Source: Pseudomonadota bacterium (GTDB taxonomy: Bacteria; Pseudomonadota; Gammaproteobacteria; Steroidobacterales; MnTg04). Taken from it: a stretch of 50,244 nucleotides of DNA. Both the position numbers and the translations under genes were made by a program. The stretch is from assembly GCA_022560735.1 (NCBI GenBank), contig JADFSO010000019.1, forward strand, positions 1 to 50,244. Direction: 5' to 3'. The notes below the pieces were generated by a model. That model searched no databases. It had not been told where the DNA came from and worked only from the letters and a program-made list of their open reading frames with translations. Below are positions 11,850-21,801 of this stretch, one piece after another (positions within the stretch are counted from its first letter, which is position 1; every line of letters begins with the position of its first letter).

Positions 11850-12468
11850 CGATTTGTTCCGTAATATGCGGCGCGCTGAAAATCCCGCTCAGCCGCGCAT
11901 CGGGGTCGACCAGGAAAAGCGCCGAGGAATGATCGACCGTATAATTTTGTTGTTCGCCCTCCTGGCCGGGCACGGCCTGACCGGTGGGGGAATAACTGAC
12001 CGCAACCCCCAGTCCGCGGGTCAGATCCTGGATGCTGGCGAGTTCGCCGGTGAGGCCAATGAAATCCGGATTAAAATACGGCACGTAGGCGGCAAGCATG
12101 TCTACGCTGTCGCGCATCGGGTCCACCGAAACGAAAACCACCCGCGGCTGGCGCTTGCCCTGCCTGGCAATTTCCCCGACGACCCGGTTCAAAGTGCTCA
12201 GTGTGGTCGGGCAGACATCCGGGCAGTTGCTAAAGCCGAAAAACAGGATACTCCAGTTGCCGGCGAGATTTTCCTTGCCAAAGGCTTGTCCGGAATGGCT
12301 CAACAGCTCAAACTCCGGCAGCGGTCTGGGCGCGTGCAGCCAGGTGGCGTTGACCGGTTCGAGCGCGGCCTGTTCGGCCGGTACCAGGAAACGGGCGGCG
12401 ACGATACCGCCGGCCACCGCGACCACGGCCAGCAACACGATCCATGGAAATTTTGCAGGAACAGGCAT
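11815..12468 (-). CDS. SCO1/SenC family copper-binding protein
   Basis: This 217-residue protein has one N-terminal membrane anchor (IVLLAVVAVAGGIVAA) and a periplasmic thioredoxin-like domain. The copper ligands are Cys82 and Cys86 in NCPDVCPTTL and a distal His in VDHSSALFLVDP. Sco proteins insert or reduce copper during CuA assembly of cytochrome oxidase. It is the first gene of the minus-strand operon and overlaps the PCu(A)C gene, the usual functional partner. It diverges from prmB with about 60 bases between the starts, so both promoters must lie in that short gap or within the coding ends. Confidence 0.95.
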   Translation of the reverse strand: MPVPAKFPWIVLLAVVAVAGGIVAARFLVPAEQAALEPVNATWLHAPRPLPEFELLSHSGQAFGKENLAGNWSILFFGFSNCPDVCPTTLSTLNRVVGEIARQGKRQPRVVFVSVDPMRDSVDMLAAYVPYFNPDFIGLTGELASIQDLTRGLGVAVSYSPTGQAVPGQEGEQQNYTVDHSSALFLVDPDARLSGIFSAPHITEQIVDDYLIITGQK

Positions 12469-12527
12469 GGCCGCGCATTATCACACAGCGGCAGGTTTTC
12501 GGCAGCGGGAAAAACACACGGCAGCAG

Positions 12528-13448
12528 ATGGATCGGCAAACAAAAACGGTGGCGGATTTTATCCGGCTCGGGACCGTGCAACTGGATGAGGCCGGCGTGC
12601 ACTTCGGTCACGGCACCGACAACGCGCTCGATGAAGCGGCCTGCCTGGTTTTCGACGGGCTTGGCCTGGCCCATGAAGATGCCGTCAAGCTGGCGGACCT
12701 GGAACTGGACCCGGCGCAGCGGGAAAAAGTATACGCGCTGTTCGAACGCCGGGTGGTCGAAAGAAAACCCGCCGCCTACCTGACCGGCAAGGCGTGGTTT
12801 TGCGGTTTGCCGTTCAAAGTCGATGAGCGGGTGCTGGTACCCCGCTCGCCGATTGCCGAACTGATCGAGGCCGGGTTTCAGCCATGGATCGCGCCGGGGC
12901 AGGCCGGCAGCCTGCTCGATCTGGGTACCGGCAGCGGTTGTATCGCGATCGCCTCGGCCATGGCCTTGCCGGAGGCCCGCGTCAGCGCCAGTGACGTGTC
13001 GGCAGACGCGCTGGACCTGGCGCGGGATAACGCGGCGATGCATGGCTTGTCGGAGCGCATCGAATTTATCCACAGCGATCTGTTTGCAAGCTTGTCGGGA
13101 CGAACCTGGGATATCATCGTCAGTAACCCGCCCTACGTAGCGGAACAGGAAGTGCGCGCCCTGCCGGCGGAATATCGGCATGAACCGGGGATCGGTCTGG
13201 CCGCGGGACCGAGCGGCCTGGATATCGTCGATCGTATCCTGGCGCAGGCGGCGGCGATGCTGAATCCGGCTGGCGCGCTTTTTGTCGAGGTCGGCGAGAG
13301 CCGTGCGCGGCTCGAACAGAAATATCCGGACTGGCCGTTTACCTGGCTGGAATTTTCGCGCGGTGGGGAAGGGGTATTCCTGCTCTATCGAGAGCAAATC
13401 GTCAACCAACTGGAGCAGCGGACCCATGTCGGGAAACAGCATCGGTAA
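12528..13448 (+). CDS. prmB: ribosomal protein uL3 N5-glutamine methyltransferase
   Basis: PrmB methylates a glutamine of ribosomal protein L3 using S-adenosylmethionine. The 306-residue protein has the SAM-binding [13 protein letters not shown] and the catalytic NPPYV (in [14 protein letters not shown]) of the HemK/PrmB family. The order prmB-aroC, conserved in gammaproteobacteria, points to PrmB rather than the release-factor enzyme PrmC. I chose the ATG at 12528 ([11 protein letters not shown]) because it aligns with the family N-terminus; the frame is open further upstream to 12444 but would overlap the divergent sco gene. The ribosome site is weak. The 3' end overlaps aroC by 23 bases. 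Confidence 0.93.
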   Translation: MDRQTKTVADFIRLGTVQLDEAGVHFGHGTDNALDEAACLVFDGLGLAHEDAVKLADLELDPAQREKVYALFERRVVERKPAAYLTGKAWFCGLPFKVDERVLVPRSPIAELIEAGFQPWIAPGQAGSLLDLGTGSGCIAIASAMALPEARVSASDVSADALDLARDNAAMHGLSERIEFIHSDLFASLSGRTWDIIVSNPPYVAEQEVRALPAEYRHEPGIGLAAGPSGLDIVDRILAQAAAMLNPAGALFVEVGESRARLEQKYPDWPFTWLEFSRGGEGVFLLYREQIVNQLEQRTHVGKQHR

Positions 13449-14532
13449 ATTGTTTGTGCTGAGCAGTTTTGGCGAAAGCCACGGCCCGGCGATCGGCGGT
13501 GTAGTCGATGGCTGCCCGCCGGGGCTGGAGCTCAGTGCAGAAGATTTGCAGCACGACCTCGAACGGCGCCGGCCGGGACGTACGCGGCACACCAGTCAGC
13601 GGCGCGAACCGGACCACGTGCGGATACTTTCCGGTGTTTTCGAGGGCAAGACGACGGGTGCGCCGATCGGCCTGCTGATAGAAAATGTCGATCAGCGCAC
13701 GCGCGACTACGAGCAGCTCAAGCATATTTTTCGCCCGGGCCATGCCGACTACACTTATCAGCAAAAATACGGGATTCGCGACTATCGCGGCGGTGGCCGC
13801 TCGTCGGCGCGGGAAACCGCGATTCGGGTCGCCGCCGGCGCCATCGCAAAAAAATACCTGGCCGGCAGGCTGGGCATCGAGATCCACGGTTACCTGGCCC
13901 AGCTTGGGCCGTTGGCGCTGCAGGCAGTCGACCTGGCGACGACCGATGACAATGCATTTTTCTGCGCGGACCCGGAGCGCGTGGCCGAGCTCGAAACTTT
14001 TATGGATGCGTTGAGAAAATCGGGCGATTCGGTCGGCGCCAGGGTCAATGTCGTGGCCAGCGGCGTGCCGCCTGGCCTCGGCGAACCGGTTTTCAGCCGG
14101 CTCGATGCCGATATCGCCGGTGCGATGATGGGCATCAACGCGGCGAAGGGCGTGGAAATTGGCGCCGGTTTCAGATCGGTCGAGCAAAAAGGGAGCGCGC
14201 ACCGCGACCCGATGCGCCCCGATGGCTTCGTCAGCAACCACGCGGGTGGCGTCCTGGGCGGCATTTCCAGCGGCCAGGACATCCTGGTCAGCGTGGCCTT
14301 CAAACCGACCTCCAGCCTGCGGCTGCCGGTCGATACCATCGACGACCAGGGCAAGCCCGTGCAGGCGGTTACCAAGGGCCGCCACGATCCCTGCGTCGGT
14401 TTGCGTGCCGTGCCGATCGCCGAAGCGATGCTGGCGCTGGTGTTGATGGATCATTATTTGCGACACCGTGCGCAGAATCAGGATGTCGTTTGTGAGACGC
14501 TGCCGATCCCGGGTTCGAAGGCGAAAACATAG
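13426..14532 (+). CDS. aroC: chorismate synthase
   Basis: AroC forms chorismate from EPSP, the last step of the shikimate pathway, using reduced FMN as a catalytic cofactor. The 368-residue protein contains the family signatures [18 protein letters not shown] near the N-terminus, [19 protein letters not shown] in the middle and a DPMRPDGF region. The start at 13426 ([10 protein letters not shown]) fits the family; GGAG lies about ten bases upstream inside prmB, and the 23-base overlap suggests translational coupling with prmB. asd follows after six bases. Confidence 0.97.
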   Translation: MSGNSIGKLFVLSSFGESHGPAIGGVVDGCPPGLELSAEDLQHDLERRRPGRTRHTSQRREPDHVRILSGVFEGKTTGAPIGLLIENVDQRTRDYEQLKHIFRPGHADYTYQQKYGIRDYRGGGRSSARETAIRVAAGAIAKKYLAGRLGIEIHGYLAQLGPLALQAVDLATTDDNAFFCADPERVAELETFMDALRKSGDSVGARVNVVASGVPPGLGEPVFSRLDADIAGAMMGINAAKGVEIGAGFRSVEQKGSAHRDPMRPDGFVSNHAGGVLGGISSGQDILVSVAFKPTSSLRLPVDTIDDQGKPVQAVTKGRHDPCVGLRAVPIAEAMLALVLMDHYLRHRAQNQDVVCETLPIPGSKAKT

Positions 14533-14538
14533 TCGCAA

Positions 14539-15555
14539 ATGGCGGATAAGCTGAATATTGCAGTGGTTGGCGCAACCGGCCTGGTCGGGGAGACGATGCT
14601 GGCTATCCTGGCCGAACGGGAATTCCCTGCGGACAAGGTATACGCCATCGGCAGCAAACGCTCCTTCGGCAAGACGGTCGAGTTCGGTCGTCGCGAACTG
14701 CCGGTCGAGATGTTGTCCGATTTCGATTTTTCGAAGACAGGGCTCGCATTTTTTTCCGCCGGCGCCAAAATTTCTGCCGAATATGCCGAACGGGCAGCCG
14801 CTTGCGGTTGCGTGGTCATCGACAACACCTCGTGTTTTCGTAACGACGACGATGTTCCCTTGATCGTACCGGAGGTCAATGCGGACGAAATCCGGAATTA
14901 TCGCCAGCGCAACCTGATCGCCAACCCGAATTGCTCGACTATCCAGCTCGTGGTCGCCCTCAAGCCGTTGCATGACGAGGCCGGTATTCGCAGCGTACGC
15001 GTCAGCACTTACCAGTCGGTGTCGGGTGCGGGCAGGGAAAAGCTCGAACAGCTGGCGGTGCACTCGATGGATTTGCTCGCCGGCCAGGGACGCAAGGATG
15101 GCAAGCCGGCCATCGCGTTCAATGTCTGGCCGCAGATTGACCAGTTTGAGGATAACGATTATACCCGTGAGGAAATGAAGATCGTCTGGGAGACCCGTCG
15201 CTTGCTGGGTTTGCCGGAGCTGCCGATCAGCGCTACCGCGGTCCGCGTACCGGTTTTTTTCGGCCACGCGGAAGCAGTCGCCATCAGCACCGAGCGACCG
15301 CTGAGCGCCCGCCGGGCAAGGGAGCTGCTCGACCAGGCGCCCGGTGTCAAACTGATGGATGCGCCGCGGGACATGGTGTTTCCGACCCCGGCGCTCGATA
15401 CGCCAAATACGGATGTTGTCTTTGTCGGCCGGGTGCGGGAGGATCTGGCGGGCGAACATGGATTGAATTTGTGGATAGTCGCGGATAACGTCCGAAAAGG
15501 CGCCGCTTTGAACAGCATACAAATCGCTGAAATATTGGTAAAAACCTATTTGTAA
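14539..15555 (+). CDS. asd: aspartate-semialdehyde dehydrogenase
   Basis: Asd reduces aspartyl phosphate with NADPH and feeds lysine, threonine, methionine and diaminopimelate synthesis. The 338-residue protein has an N-terminal NADP fold (VVGATGLVGETM), FFSAGAKISAEYA, and the active-site Cys132 in NPNCSTIQ. Its length and sequence are of the Pseudomonas/Gram-positive Asd type rather than the longer E. coli type. A homologue of this type sits beside fimV in Pseudomonas, as here. It starts six bases after aroC and is probably in the same transcript. The predicted fimV promoter overlaps its 3' end. Confidence 0.95.
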   Translation: MADKLNIAVVGATGLVGETMLAILAEREFPADKVYAIGSKRSFGKTVEFGRRELPVEMLSDFDFSKTGLAFFSAGAKISAEYAERAAACGCVVIDNTSCFRNDDDVPLIVPEVNADEIRNYRQRNLIANPNCSTIQLVVALKPLHDEAGIRSVRVSTYQSVSGAGREKLEQLAVHSMDLLAGQGRKDGKPAIAFNVWPQIDQFEDNDYTREEMKIVWETRRLLGLPELPISATAVRVPVFFGHAEAVAISTERPLSARRARELLDQAPGVKLMDAPRDMVFPTPALDTPNTDVVFVGRVREDLAGEHGLNLWIVADNVRKGAALNSIQIAEILVKTYL

Positions 15556-15563
15556 GCTATAGT
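15535..15563 (+). promoter_or_regulatory. sigma-70-type promoter for fimV
   Basis: TTGGTA (15535-15540), a 17-base spacer and TATAGT (15558-15563) form a good sigma-70 match. It overlaps the last codons of asd and lies about 95 bases before the fimV start, so fimV can be transcribed independently of aroC-asd. Confidence 0.5.
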
Positions 15564-15656
15564 TAGGCGCTGAAACTAAAGAGGCTTGTTAGGTTGGCGG
15601 GGATTGTCGGCCTGGCAAGTGCATGATTGGTTGACAGATATTCTAAGGGAGTAGGA

Positions 15657-18600
15657 ATGGTGCGCAAAATTGCGTTTTCGGTCTGGCTGGCATTGCTGAT
15701 CGTACCGTTTTCGGCGCAGGGACTGGGCCTCGGCGAAATCACGCTGAATTCCGCATTGAACCAACCGCTGGATGCAGACATCGAGCTGTTGTCGGTCGAC
15801 CAGCAAGACCTGGCGACGCTGACGGCAACGATGGCCTCCCGTGATCTGTTTGCCCGTTACGGGCTGGACCGTGCCTCCTTTCTCGATTCGATAAGCCTGG
15901 ACGTCAGGAGCCAGCCGGGCGGGCGCCATGTCATCCACGTATCGTCGAATCGCTCGATATCCGAACCGTTCGTGACCATGCTGATCGAGTTGAACTGGCG
16001 GCGGGGCCGCATGCTCAGAGAGTACACGGTGCTGCTCGATCCGCCGATATTCGCCGCCCAACCGGCGCAGCCTGCGCCGACACCGGTAGTAGCGCCGACA
16101 CCGCGCGCGACCACCGGCACCATCGTGCGTGTGCCAGGTGCGATTGCCGAACCCGAACCCGAGGCGGAGCCGGAATACCGGCAACCCGCGATGCCTGGTG
16201 CGTTGCCGGCAGCCGAGCGGCCGGGCGAATACATGGTGCAACGACACGACACCTTGTGGGAGCTGTCGCGCGACATGCGTCCCGCCGGCACCGGGATCAA
16301 CCAGATGATGATCGCCATGTTCCGGGCCAATCCCGACGCGTTCTACGGCAACATCAATCGCTTGAAAGCCGGCGTCATCCTGCGCATTCCCGACAGCGTG
16401 GAAATGGCCGGTATCAATCGCGCGGCCGCCAATGAAGAAGTTCGCAGGCAGATGGCGGAATGGCGTGGCGGCAGTTATCTCAGCGGCGTCGAAGACGGCG
16501 GACGCCTGCGACTGGTTCCGGCGGACAGCAGCAGCATTGGCGGCGCCGGCGCAGCGGGGCCCGATGAGGCGCTGACCCAGGAATTGGCCGACCAGACCAC
16601 GGAAAACCTGCTGTTGCGTGAACAGATCGAGGAATTATCGGTGCGCGTCGACGAACAGGAACGATTGCTGCAACTGAGAGATACCGAGCTGGCCCGGTTG
16701 CAAAGCCAGGCCGCGGCGGGCCTCGCCGCCGATGATACCCAGGTTCCGATTGACGATGCGGCCGCGACCGCGGGGCCGGAAGATGTAGCGGATGCGGTGC
16801 TCGCGGATGACGCAGGCGCAGAAACAACCGATGCAACGGCAGACGTCGTTGCAGATACGGCGGCCGACACGACAGCAGACACGAGCGCGGCGGATACCAG
16901 CGCGATAACCCGGCCGGTGCCGACCGTGGTCACCCGGCCGCGCAGCAGCCCGTCGCTGATGGAACGGGCGATAGAGCTGGCCGGCAACCAATGGCTGTGG
17001 ATCGGTCTGGGCGTGGTCGTGCTGATGATGGGCGGGCTGGTTTTCGCCAGGCGGCGGCGCGAAGAATCGGTGCTGATGGAAGCGATAGTTGCCGGCGAGC
17101 TGGATGAAAGCGATGAGCGCGAGAGCAGCGGCACGGCCAGGATCCAGACGATCAAGCCAGAGCCGGATGACAGCTTTGTCGTCGAGGAATCTGTGGCACC
17201 CGATGTCGATCCGTTTGCCGACACCATTGCGGAAGAGGACGAAAAAGACCAGGTCGAGGCAGACCTCGAATCCACGATGCCCGGCGTGCAAGTCGATCTT
17301 GCCGATCTCGATCAGACGGTCAGCGGCGAGACGCAGATAAACCTCGAAGGCGCGGATCCGCTGGCGGAAGCGGATTTTCATATGGCCTATGGGCTTTATG
17401 ATCAGGCCGCCGACCTGGTGCAAAAAGCGCTCGATAAGAATCCCGAGCGTCACGAATACCGCAACAAACTGGCCGAGATTTTCTTTGTCTGGGGCAACAA
17501 GGACTCGTTCCTCGAGACCGCCCAGTATTTGCATGACAATCAGCAGGAGATGGCCGACGGTGAATGGGACAAGATCGTCATCATGGGCCGGCAGATCGAT
17601 CCGGACAGTCATTTGTTCGCCGGTGAATCTGGCGCGGGCGCGGTCGGGGTTGTCGATATGCCGCTCGAGGAAACCAAGGTCAGCGAGGTCGATGTCGATC
17701 TGCTGACGGGCGGCGAGGGCGACGAGGAATCAGCCGTTGCAGCGGAAATGACCGAGTTCGACGATGTTTTTGCCGATGCCGCGGACGCCGGTGGCGACGA
17801 TCTGCTTGGCACGGGGGTAGACGAAGAGGGAGAGCTGGATGTCAGCGGCCTGGCCGCCGCAGAGATGGGTGACGATGCAGATGCAGAGCCGGACCTGGAT
17901 GCGGCGATCGGTGCCGCCGCGGACGACGATGACGATCTGGAGGCGACCAGCCAGACCGCGGAACTGAATATCGATGACCTGGGTCTGGGCGATGAGCTGG
18001 ATGCCACCGGCACGATGCAAATAGTCGACCTGGAAGAGCAGGCAGAAGACGTCGGTCACGGTACCGTGCAGATACGCAACAAGGCGTTGCAACAATCGGC
18101 AACAGAGGGGCTGGATTTCGAGTTTGACGATAAGGATGAGCCTGCCGCCGCCGACCCGGGCAAGACCGCGGAAATGCCGGTCCTGTCGATGGATGATGTT
18201 GACGATGACGACGAAGAACAGATGTTCAGCGATGTATTCGGTGACGACGACGAGTCGCGTATCTCGGATAACCTGGATCTGGATATAGGCGCCGATTTCG
18301 ATTCCGCGGACAAAGACGATACGCTTGCCCAGACCACGGAAATGACGCGCGAGATGGATGCCGTCGATGAAGGCGATGACCTGGAGCATACCGGCACCAT
18401 GCGCTTGCCCGATCCCGCTCCGGCCGATGCGACCGGCCTGCACGACGTCACCGGCATTCACGAGGCCACCATCGTGGATGAGGATTACACCGGCACGATC
18501 AAACTGCCGGATGCCGAGTCCGAAGCTGAAACCATGAGCGAAGTCGGGACCAAACTCGATCTCGCGAGGGCGTACGTGGACATGGGTGATCCCGACGGCG

Positions 18601-18686
18601 CCCGCAGCATCCTTGAAGAGGTGCTGGAAGAGGGCAACGAACAGCAAAAAGCGGAAGCGCAAACGCTGCTCGATAGCCTGTCCTGA
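15657..18686 (+). CDS. fimV: FimV-type pilus/polarity hub protein with LysM domain
   Basis: This 1009-residue protein has a signal peptide (LALLIVPFSAQG), the FimV N-terminal domain (LGEITLNSALNQPLDADIEL), a periplasmic LysM domain (~190-245) and a short coiled coil around 310-350. One membrane segment follows (~445-465, WLWIGLGVVVLMMGGLVFA). The long acidic cytoplasmic region ends in the conserved FimV TPR-like domain (LDLARAYVDMGDPDGARSILEEV). In Pseudomonas FimV organises cell poles and supports type IV pilus assembly and cAMP signalling. The acidic region carries repeated short T-(A/G)-(E/T)-(M/L/I) patches such as TGTMQI, GTVQI, TGTMRL and TGTIKL. The start at 15657 follows AAGGGAG. The asd-fimV-truA order is the conserved one. 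Confidence 0.95.
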   Translation: MVRKIAFSVWLALLIVPFSAQGLGLGEITLNSALNQPLDADIELLSVDQQDLATLTATMASRDLFARYGLDRASFLDSISLDVRSQPGGRHVIHVSSNRSISEPFVTMLIELNWRRGRMLREYTVLLDPPIFAAQPAQPAPTPVVAPTPRATTGTIVRVPGAIAEPEPEAEPEYRQPAMPGALPAAERPGEYMVQRHDTLWELSRDMRPAGTGINQMMIAMFRANPDAFYGNINRLKAGVILRIPDSVEMAGINRAAANEEVRRQMAEWRGGSYLSGVEDGGRLRLVPADSSSIGGAGAAGPDEALTQELADQTTENLLLREQIEELSVRVDEQERLLQLRDTELARLQSQAAAGLAADDTQVPIDDAAATAGPEDVADAVLADDAGAETTDATADVVADTAADTTADTSAADTSAITRPVPTVVTRPRSSPSLMERAIELAGNQWLWIGLGVVVLMMGGLVFARRRREESVLMEAIVAGELDESDERESSGTARIQTIKPEPDDSFVVEESVAPDVDPFADTIAEEDEKDQVEADLESTMPGVQVDLADLDQTVSGETQINLEGADPLAEADFHMAYGLYDQAADLVQKALDKNPERHEYRNKLAEIFFVWGNKDSFLETAQYLHDNQQEMADGEWDKIVIMGRQIDPDSHLFAGESGAGAVGVVDMPLEETKVSEVDVDLLTGGEGDEESAVAAEMTEFDDVFADAADAGGDDLLGTGVDEEGELDVSGLAAAEMGDDADAEPDLDAAIGAAADDDDDLEATSQTAELNIDDLGLGDELDATGTMQIVDLEEQAEDVGHGTVQIRNKALQQSATEGLDFEFDDKDEPAAADPGKTAEMPVLSMDDVDDDDEEQMFSDVFGDDDESRISDNLDLDIGADFDSADKDDTLAQTTEMTREMDAVDEGDDLEHTGTMRLPDPAPADATGLHDVTGIHEATIVDEDYTGTIKLPDAESEAETMSEVGTKLDLARAYVDMGDPDGARSILEEVLEEGNEQQKAEAQTLLDSLS

Positions 18687-18750
18687 TTTTCTTTCTGACG
18701 GGTAATCCCTTGTTGACGACCGGTGCTGCGACCCGGTGGGAGCGTACCTG

Positions 18751-19539
18751 ATGGCGCGTTTGGCATTCGGCGTCGAGTACGACGGCAGTAATTTGCTGGG
18801 CTGGCAGGAACAGCCGGAAGGCCGCAGCGTGCAAGGCTGTCTGCAAGAAGCGCTATCCAGAGTGGCGGACGAGCAGCTCAAAGTAATTTGTGCCGGCAGG
18901 ACCGATGCCGGCGTGCATGCGACCGCGCAGGTCGCTCACATAGAAACCAACGCCCGGCGCAATGAACGGAGCTGGTTGCTGGGCGCCAACAGCAACCTGC
19001 CGGATGACATCAGCGTGAACTGGGTGCGGCCGGTCGCTGACGAATTTCATGCACGTTTCAGCGCTCGTTCGAGAACCTACCAGTACCTGATCCTCAATTG
19101 CAGCAGGCGTAGCGGGTTGTGGCGCCGGCACAGCGGCTGGGTGCGGGAAGAACTGGAGATCGAGCGCATGCGCCGGGGCGCCCGATTTCTGCTTGGCGAA
19201 CACGACTTCAGTTCATTCCGCGCCGCGGCCTGCCAGGCAAAAACGCCGGTGCGCATAATTCACTGCATCGATATCGAGCGGCGCGGCGACCTGGTCAGCC
19301 TGCGCATCCGCGCGAATGCCTTTTTGCAGCACATGGTCCGGAATATCGCCGGCACCTTGATTCGCATCGGTCGCGGCGACGCCGAGCCAGCCTGGGCGGG
19401 CGAAGTGCTGGCCGCCAGGGACCGTTGCGCGGCGGGCAGCAAGGCGCCGCCAGCGGGCCTGTACCTGGTGGGCGTCGGGTACGATCAAAGCCATGGTTTG
19501 CCCGCCGATATCGTGCCCGCCAAACTGTTTCCCTGCTAA
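18751..19539 (+). CDS. truA: tRNA pseudouridine(38-40) synthase
   Basis: TruA converts uridines 38-40 of the anticodon stem-loop to pseudouridine. The 262-residue protein has catalytic Asp52 in [10 protein letters not shown], the N-terminal [14 protein letters not shown] motif, and [15 protein letters not shown] near the C-terminus. I chose the ATG at 18751 because GGGAG lies about eight bases upstream; a GTG at 18736 would add five residues. In Pseudomonas trpF follows truA, but here only 31 bases separate truA from accD, so trpF is absent from this locus. Confidence 0.96.
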   Translation: MARLAFGVEYDGSNLLGWQEQPEGRSVQGCLQEALSRVADEQLKVICAGRTDAGVHATAQVAHIETNARRNERSWLLGANSNLPDDISVNWVRPVADEFHARFSARSRTYQYLILNCSRRSGLWRRHSGWVREELEIERMRRGARFLLGEHDFSSFRAAACQAKTPVRIIHCIDIERRGDLVSLRIRANAFLQHMVRNIAGTLIRIGRGDAEPAWAGEVLAARDRCAAGSKAPPAGLYLVGVGYDQSHGLPADIVPAKLFPC

Positions 19540-19570
19540 CATGCCGAAGCCGCGGACCACAGGAAGATCG

Positions 19571-20440
19571 ATGAGCTGGTTTGAAAAACTCATGCCCTCG
19601 AGGATAAAGACGGATCAGCGCTCGCGCTCGGTTCCCGAAGGCCTGTGGATGAACTGCAAGTCCTGCAGCGCGGTGTTGTACAAATCCGAGCTGGAACGCA
19701 ACCTGAGCGTCTGCCCCAAATGCGGGTATCACATGCGGATCAGTGCGCGCGAGCGCATCGAAGGGTTTCTCGATACGGACAGTTACCAGGAAGTCGTCAA
19801 CAACCTCGAGTCGGTGGACACACTGCGTTTCAAGGACACCAAGCGCTACCGGGACCGTTTGCAGGCGGCGCAAAAGAAGACCGGCGAGAACAGCGCGCTG
19901 CTGGTGTTCAAGGGGACCTTGAAGGGGCTGCCGGTGGTCGCCTGCGCGTTCGAGTTCGGCTTTCTCGGCGGTTCCATGGGTTCGGTCGTCGGTGAAAAAT
20001 TCGTCCGTGCGGTGGGCATCGCCTTGCAGGACAACCGGTCGCTGATCTGTTTCTCCGCCAGTGGCGGCGCCCGCATGCAGGAGGCCTTGCTCTCGTTAAT
20101 GCAGATGGCCAAGACCAGCGCCGCTCTCGCCCGGCTGGGTCAGCGCGGGATCCCCTATGTTTCCGTGTTGACCGATCCCACCACCGGCGGCGTTTCCGCG
20201 AGCCTGGCTTTACTCGGCGACGTCAATATCGGTGAGCCAGGCGCGTTGATCGGTTTCGCCGGACCCCGGGTGATCGCGCAAACCGTCCGCGAGACCTTGC
20301 CCGAAGGATTCCAGCGCAGTGAGTTTTTGCTCGAGCATGGCGCGCTGGACCAGATCGTCGACCGGCGCGAGATGCGCGCTCGGATCGCCGACATCATCTC
20401 CATGCTTGGCGGCCAGCCGAGACCGGAGACCGACGCCTGA
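19571..20440 (+). CDS. accD: acetyl-CoA carboxylase carboxyltransferase subunit beta
   Basis: AccD pairs with AccA to transfer the carboxyl group from biotin to acetyl-CoA, the committed step of fatty-acid synthesis. The 289-residue protein has the N-terminal zinc ribbon (Cys29, Cys32, Cys48, Cys51) and the crotonase-fold region with [23 protein letters not shown] and IGFAGPRVI. The ATG at 19571 ([10 protein letters not shown]) gives the usual N-terminus. It lies in the conserved truA-accD-folC block and probably shares a transcript with folC 28 bases downstream. Confidence 0.97.
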   Translation: MSWFEKLMPSRIKTDQRSRSVPEGLWMNCKSCSAVLYKSELERNLSVCPKCGYHMRISARERIEGFLDTDSYQEVVNNLESVDTLRFKDTKRYRDRLQAAQKKTGENSALLVFKGTLKGLPVVACAFEFGFLGGSMGSVVGEKFVRAVGIALQDNRSLICFSASGGARMQEALLSLMQMAKTSAALARLGQRGIPYVSVLTDPTTGGVSASLALLGDVNIGEPGALIGFAGPRVIAQTVRETLPEGFQRSEFLLEHGALDQIVDRREMRARIADIISMLGGQPRPETDA

Positions 20441-20467
20441 CGGGCGCCGATCCAGCCCGGCATCGGC

Positions 20468-21796
20468 ATGCCATCACCACATCCTGGACTACACAGCTCG
20501 CTGGCTGAATGGCTGCGCTGGCAGGAAACCCTGCACCCCAGCCGCATGGACCTCGGTCTGGAGCGTTGCCGCGAGGTGCTGGGGAGGCTGGCCGACGGCG
20601 CCCGGACATGGCCGCTGATCACGGTCGCCGGCACCAATGGCAAGGGTTCCTGCGTCGCGTTCATGGAGCAGGCCTTGCTGGCGCTGGGGCGCCGGCCCGG
20701 TGCATTTACCTCCCCTCACCTGGAGCGTTATAACGAGCGCATTCGCATCGCGGGCGCGGAAGTCAGCGACCGGCAACTGGTCGAGGTCTTTTTTGCGATC
20801 GACCAGGCGCGCGCCGGCGTCAGCCTGACTTACTTTGAGTTCAGTACGCTGGCGGCGATCGAGCTGTTCAGCCGCGAGCAGGTCGATATCGGCCTGCTCG
20901 AAGTCGGTCTGGGCGGCCGCCTGGACGCGAGCAATGTCATCGACGCCGATATTGCCGTGGTGACCTCGCTGGCGCTGGACCACCAGGACTGGCTGGGTGA
21001 AAGCCTGGCGGAAATCGCCGGCGAAAAAGCCGGCATATTTCGCGCCGGAAAACCCGCGATTTGCGGGGAACCGGAACCGCCCGCGAGCCTGCTCCAGGTT
21101 GCCGCCGGCCTGCCCGCGAGCTTGTTGCTCAGGGAGCGGGATTTTTGTTTTCGCTGGCACGGGGAAAGCAGCGGGACATGGTTCTGCGAAGGGCCGGGGT
21201 GGCGTTTCGAAGAGCTGCCGCTGCCGCCGGTATGCAGCACACCGATACTTTCGAATATCGCCTGCGCGATCGCCGCATTGCAGCTGTTGCGGCCTGCACC
21301 GGCTACCGGTGAACGACGATGGTCGGCGGCGCTGGCGACGGCGATCCGGCAAGGCACGCCACCTGGCCGCTTCCAGGTTTTTCCCGGCGATGTGCGGTGG
21401 ATCGTCGATGTTGCCCACAATGCGGCGGCGTTCGAGCACCTGGCCGGTAACCTGGCGCGCCAACCGGGTTGCCGGGATGGCCGCAATGTCCTGGTGCTGG
21501 GCATGCTGGCGGACAAGGACGCAGCGGCGCTCGCACCGCTGGCGGCGCTGGTCGATTGCTGGTACGCGGTCAGCACCGGTGGGGAGCGGGGGCTGGCGGC
21601 GGAGGTCCTGGCGGAACGCCTGCGCGGTCTGCTCGGCGACGCGGTGGCTTGTCTCCCTCAGGTCGAACAAGCCTGTGCCGCGGCGGCTCGCGAGGCCAGG
21701 CCGGGCGACCGGATCGTCGTTACCGGATCATTTACCGTGGCCGGCCCGGCGCTTGCCTGGCTGCGTGGCCAGACTTCGGCGCAGGCGGTAGACTAG
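20468..21796 (+). CDS. folC: bifunctional folylpolyglutamate/dihydrofolate synthase
   Basis: FolC ligates glutamate to dihydropteroate and extends polyglutamate tails on folates. The 442-residue Mur-ligase-like protein has the ATP-binding loop TVAGTNGKGS, TSPHLERYNERI and the Mg-binding EVGLGGRLDASN followed by DHQDWLG. The C-terminal domain contains DVAHN and GMLADKD. It follows accD by 27 bases and precedes the SPOR-protein gene by five, which matches the operon order in Pseudomonas. Confidence 0.96.
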   Translation: MPSPHPGLHSSLAEWLRWQETLHPSRMDLGLERCREVLGRLADGARTWPLITVAGTNGKGSCVAFMEQALLALGRRPGAFTSPHLERYNERIRIAGAEVSDRQLVEVFFAIDQARAGVSLTYFEFSTLAAIELFSREQVDIGLLEVGLGGRLDASNVIDADIAVVTSLALDHQDWLGESLAEIAGEKAGIFRAGKPAICGEPEPPASLLQVAAGLPASLLLRERDFCFRWHGESSGTWFCEGPGWRFEELPLPPVCSTPILSNIACAIAALQLLRPAPATGERRWSAALATAIRQGTPPGRFQVFPGDVRWIVDVAHNAAAFEHLAGNLARQPGCRDGRNVLVLGMLADKDAAALAPLAALVDCWYAVSTGGERGLAAEVLAERLRGLLGDAVACLPQVEQACAAAAREARPGDRIVVTGSFTVAGPALAWLRGQTSAQAVD

Positions 21797-21801
21797 CGAC
21801 G

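Noticed and set aside
12300..13592. A 430-codon minus-strand frame across prmB
   Set aside because: Antisense to prmB and in another frame of sco; no motif support.
13402..15522. A 706-codon open frame on the minus strand across aroC and asd
   Set aside because: It is antisense to two certain genes, has no recognisable domains, and arises because high-GC codon use leaves few stops in that frame.
15631..15636. A perfect TTGACA before fimV
   Set aside because: Its -10 region would fall at or inside the fimV start codon region, with no suitable box; the promoter at 15535 is better placed.
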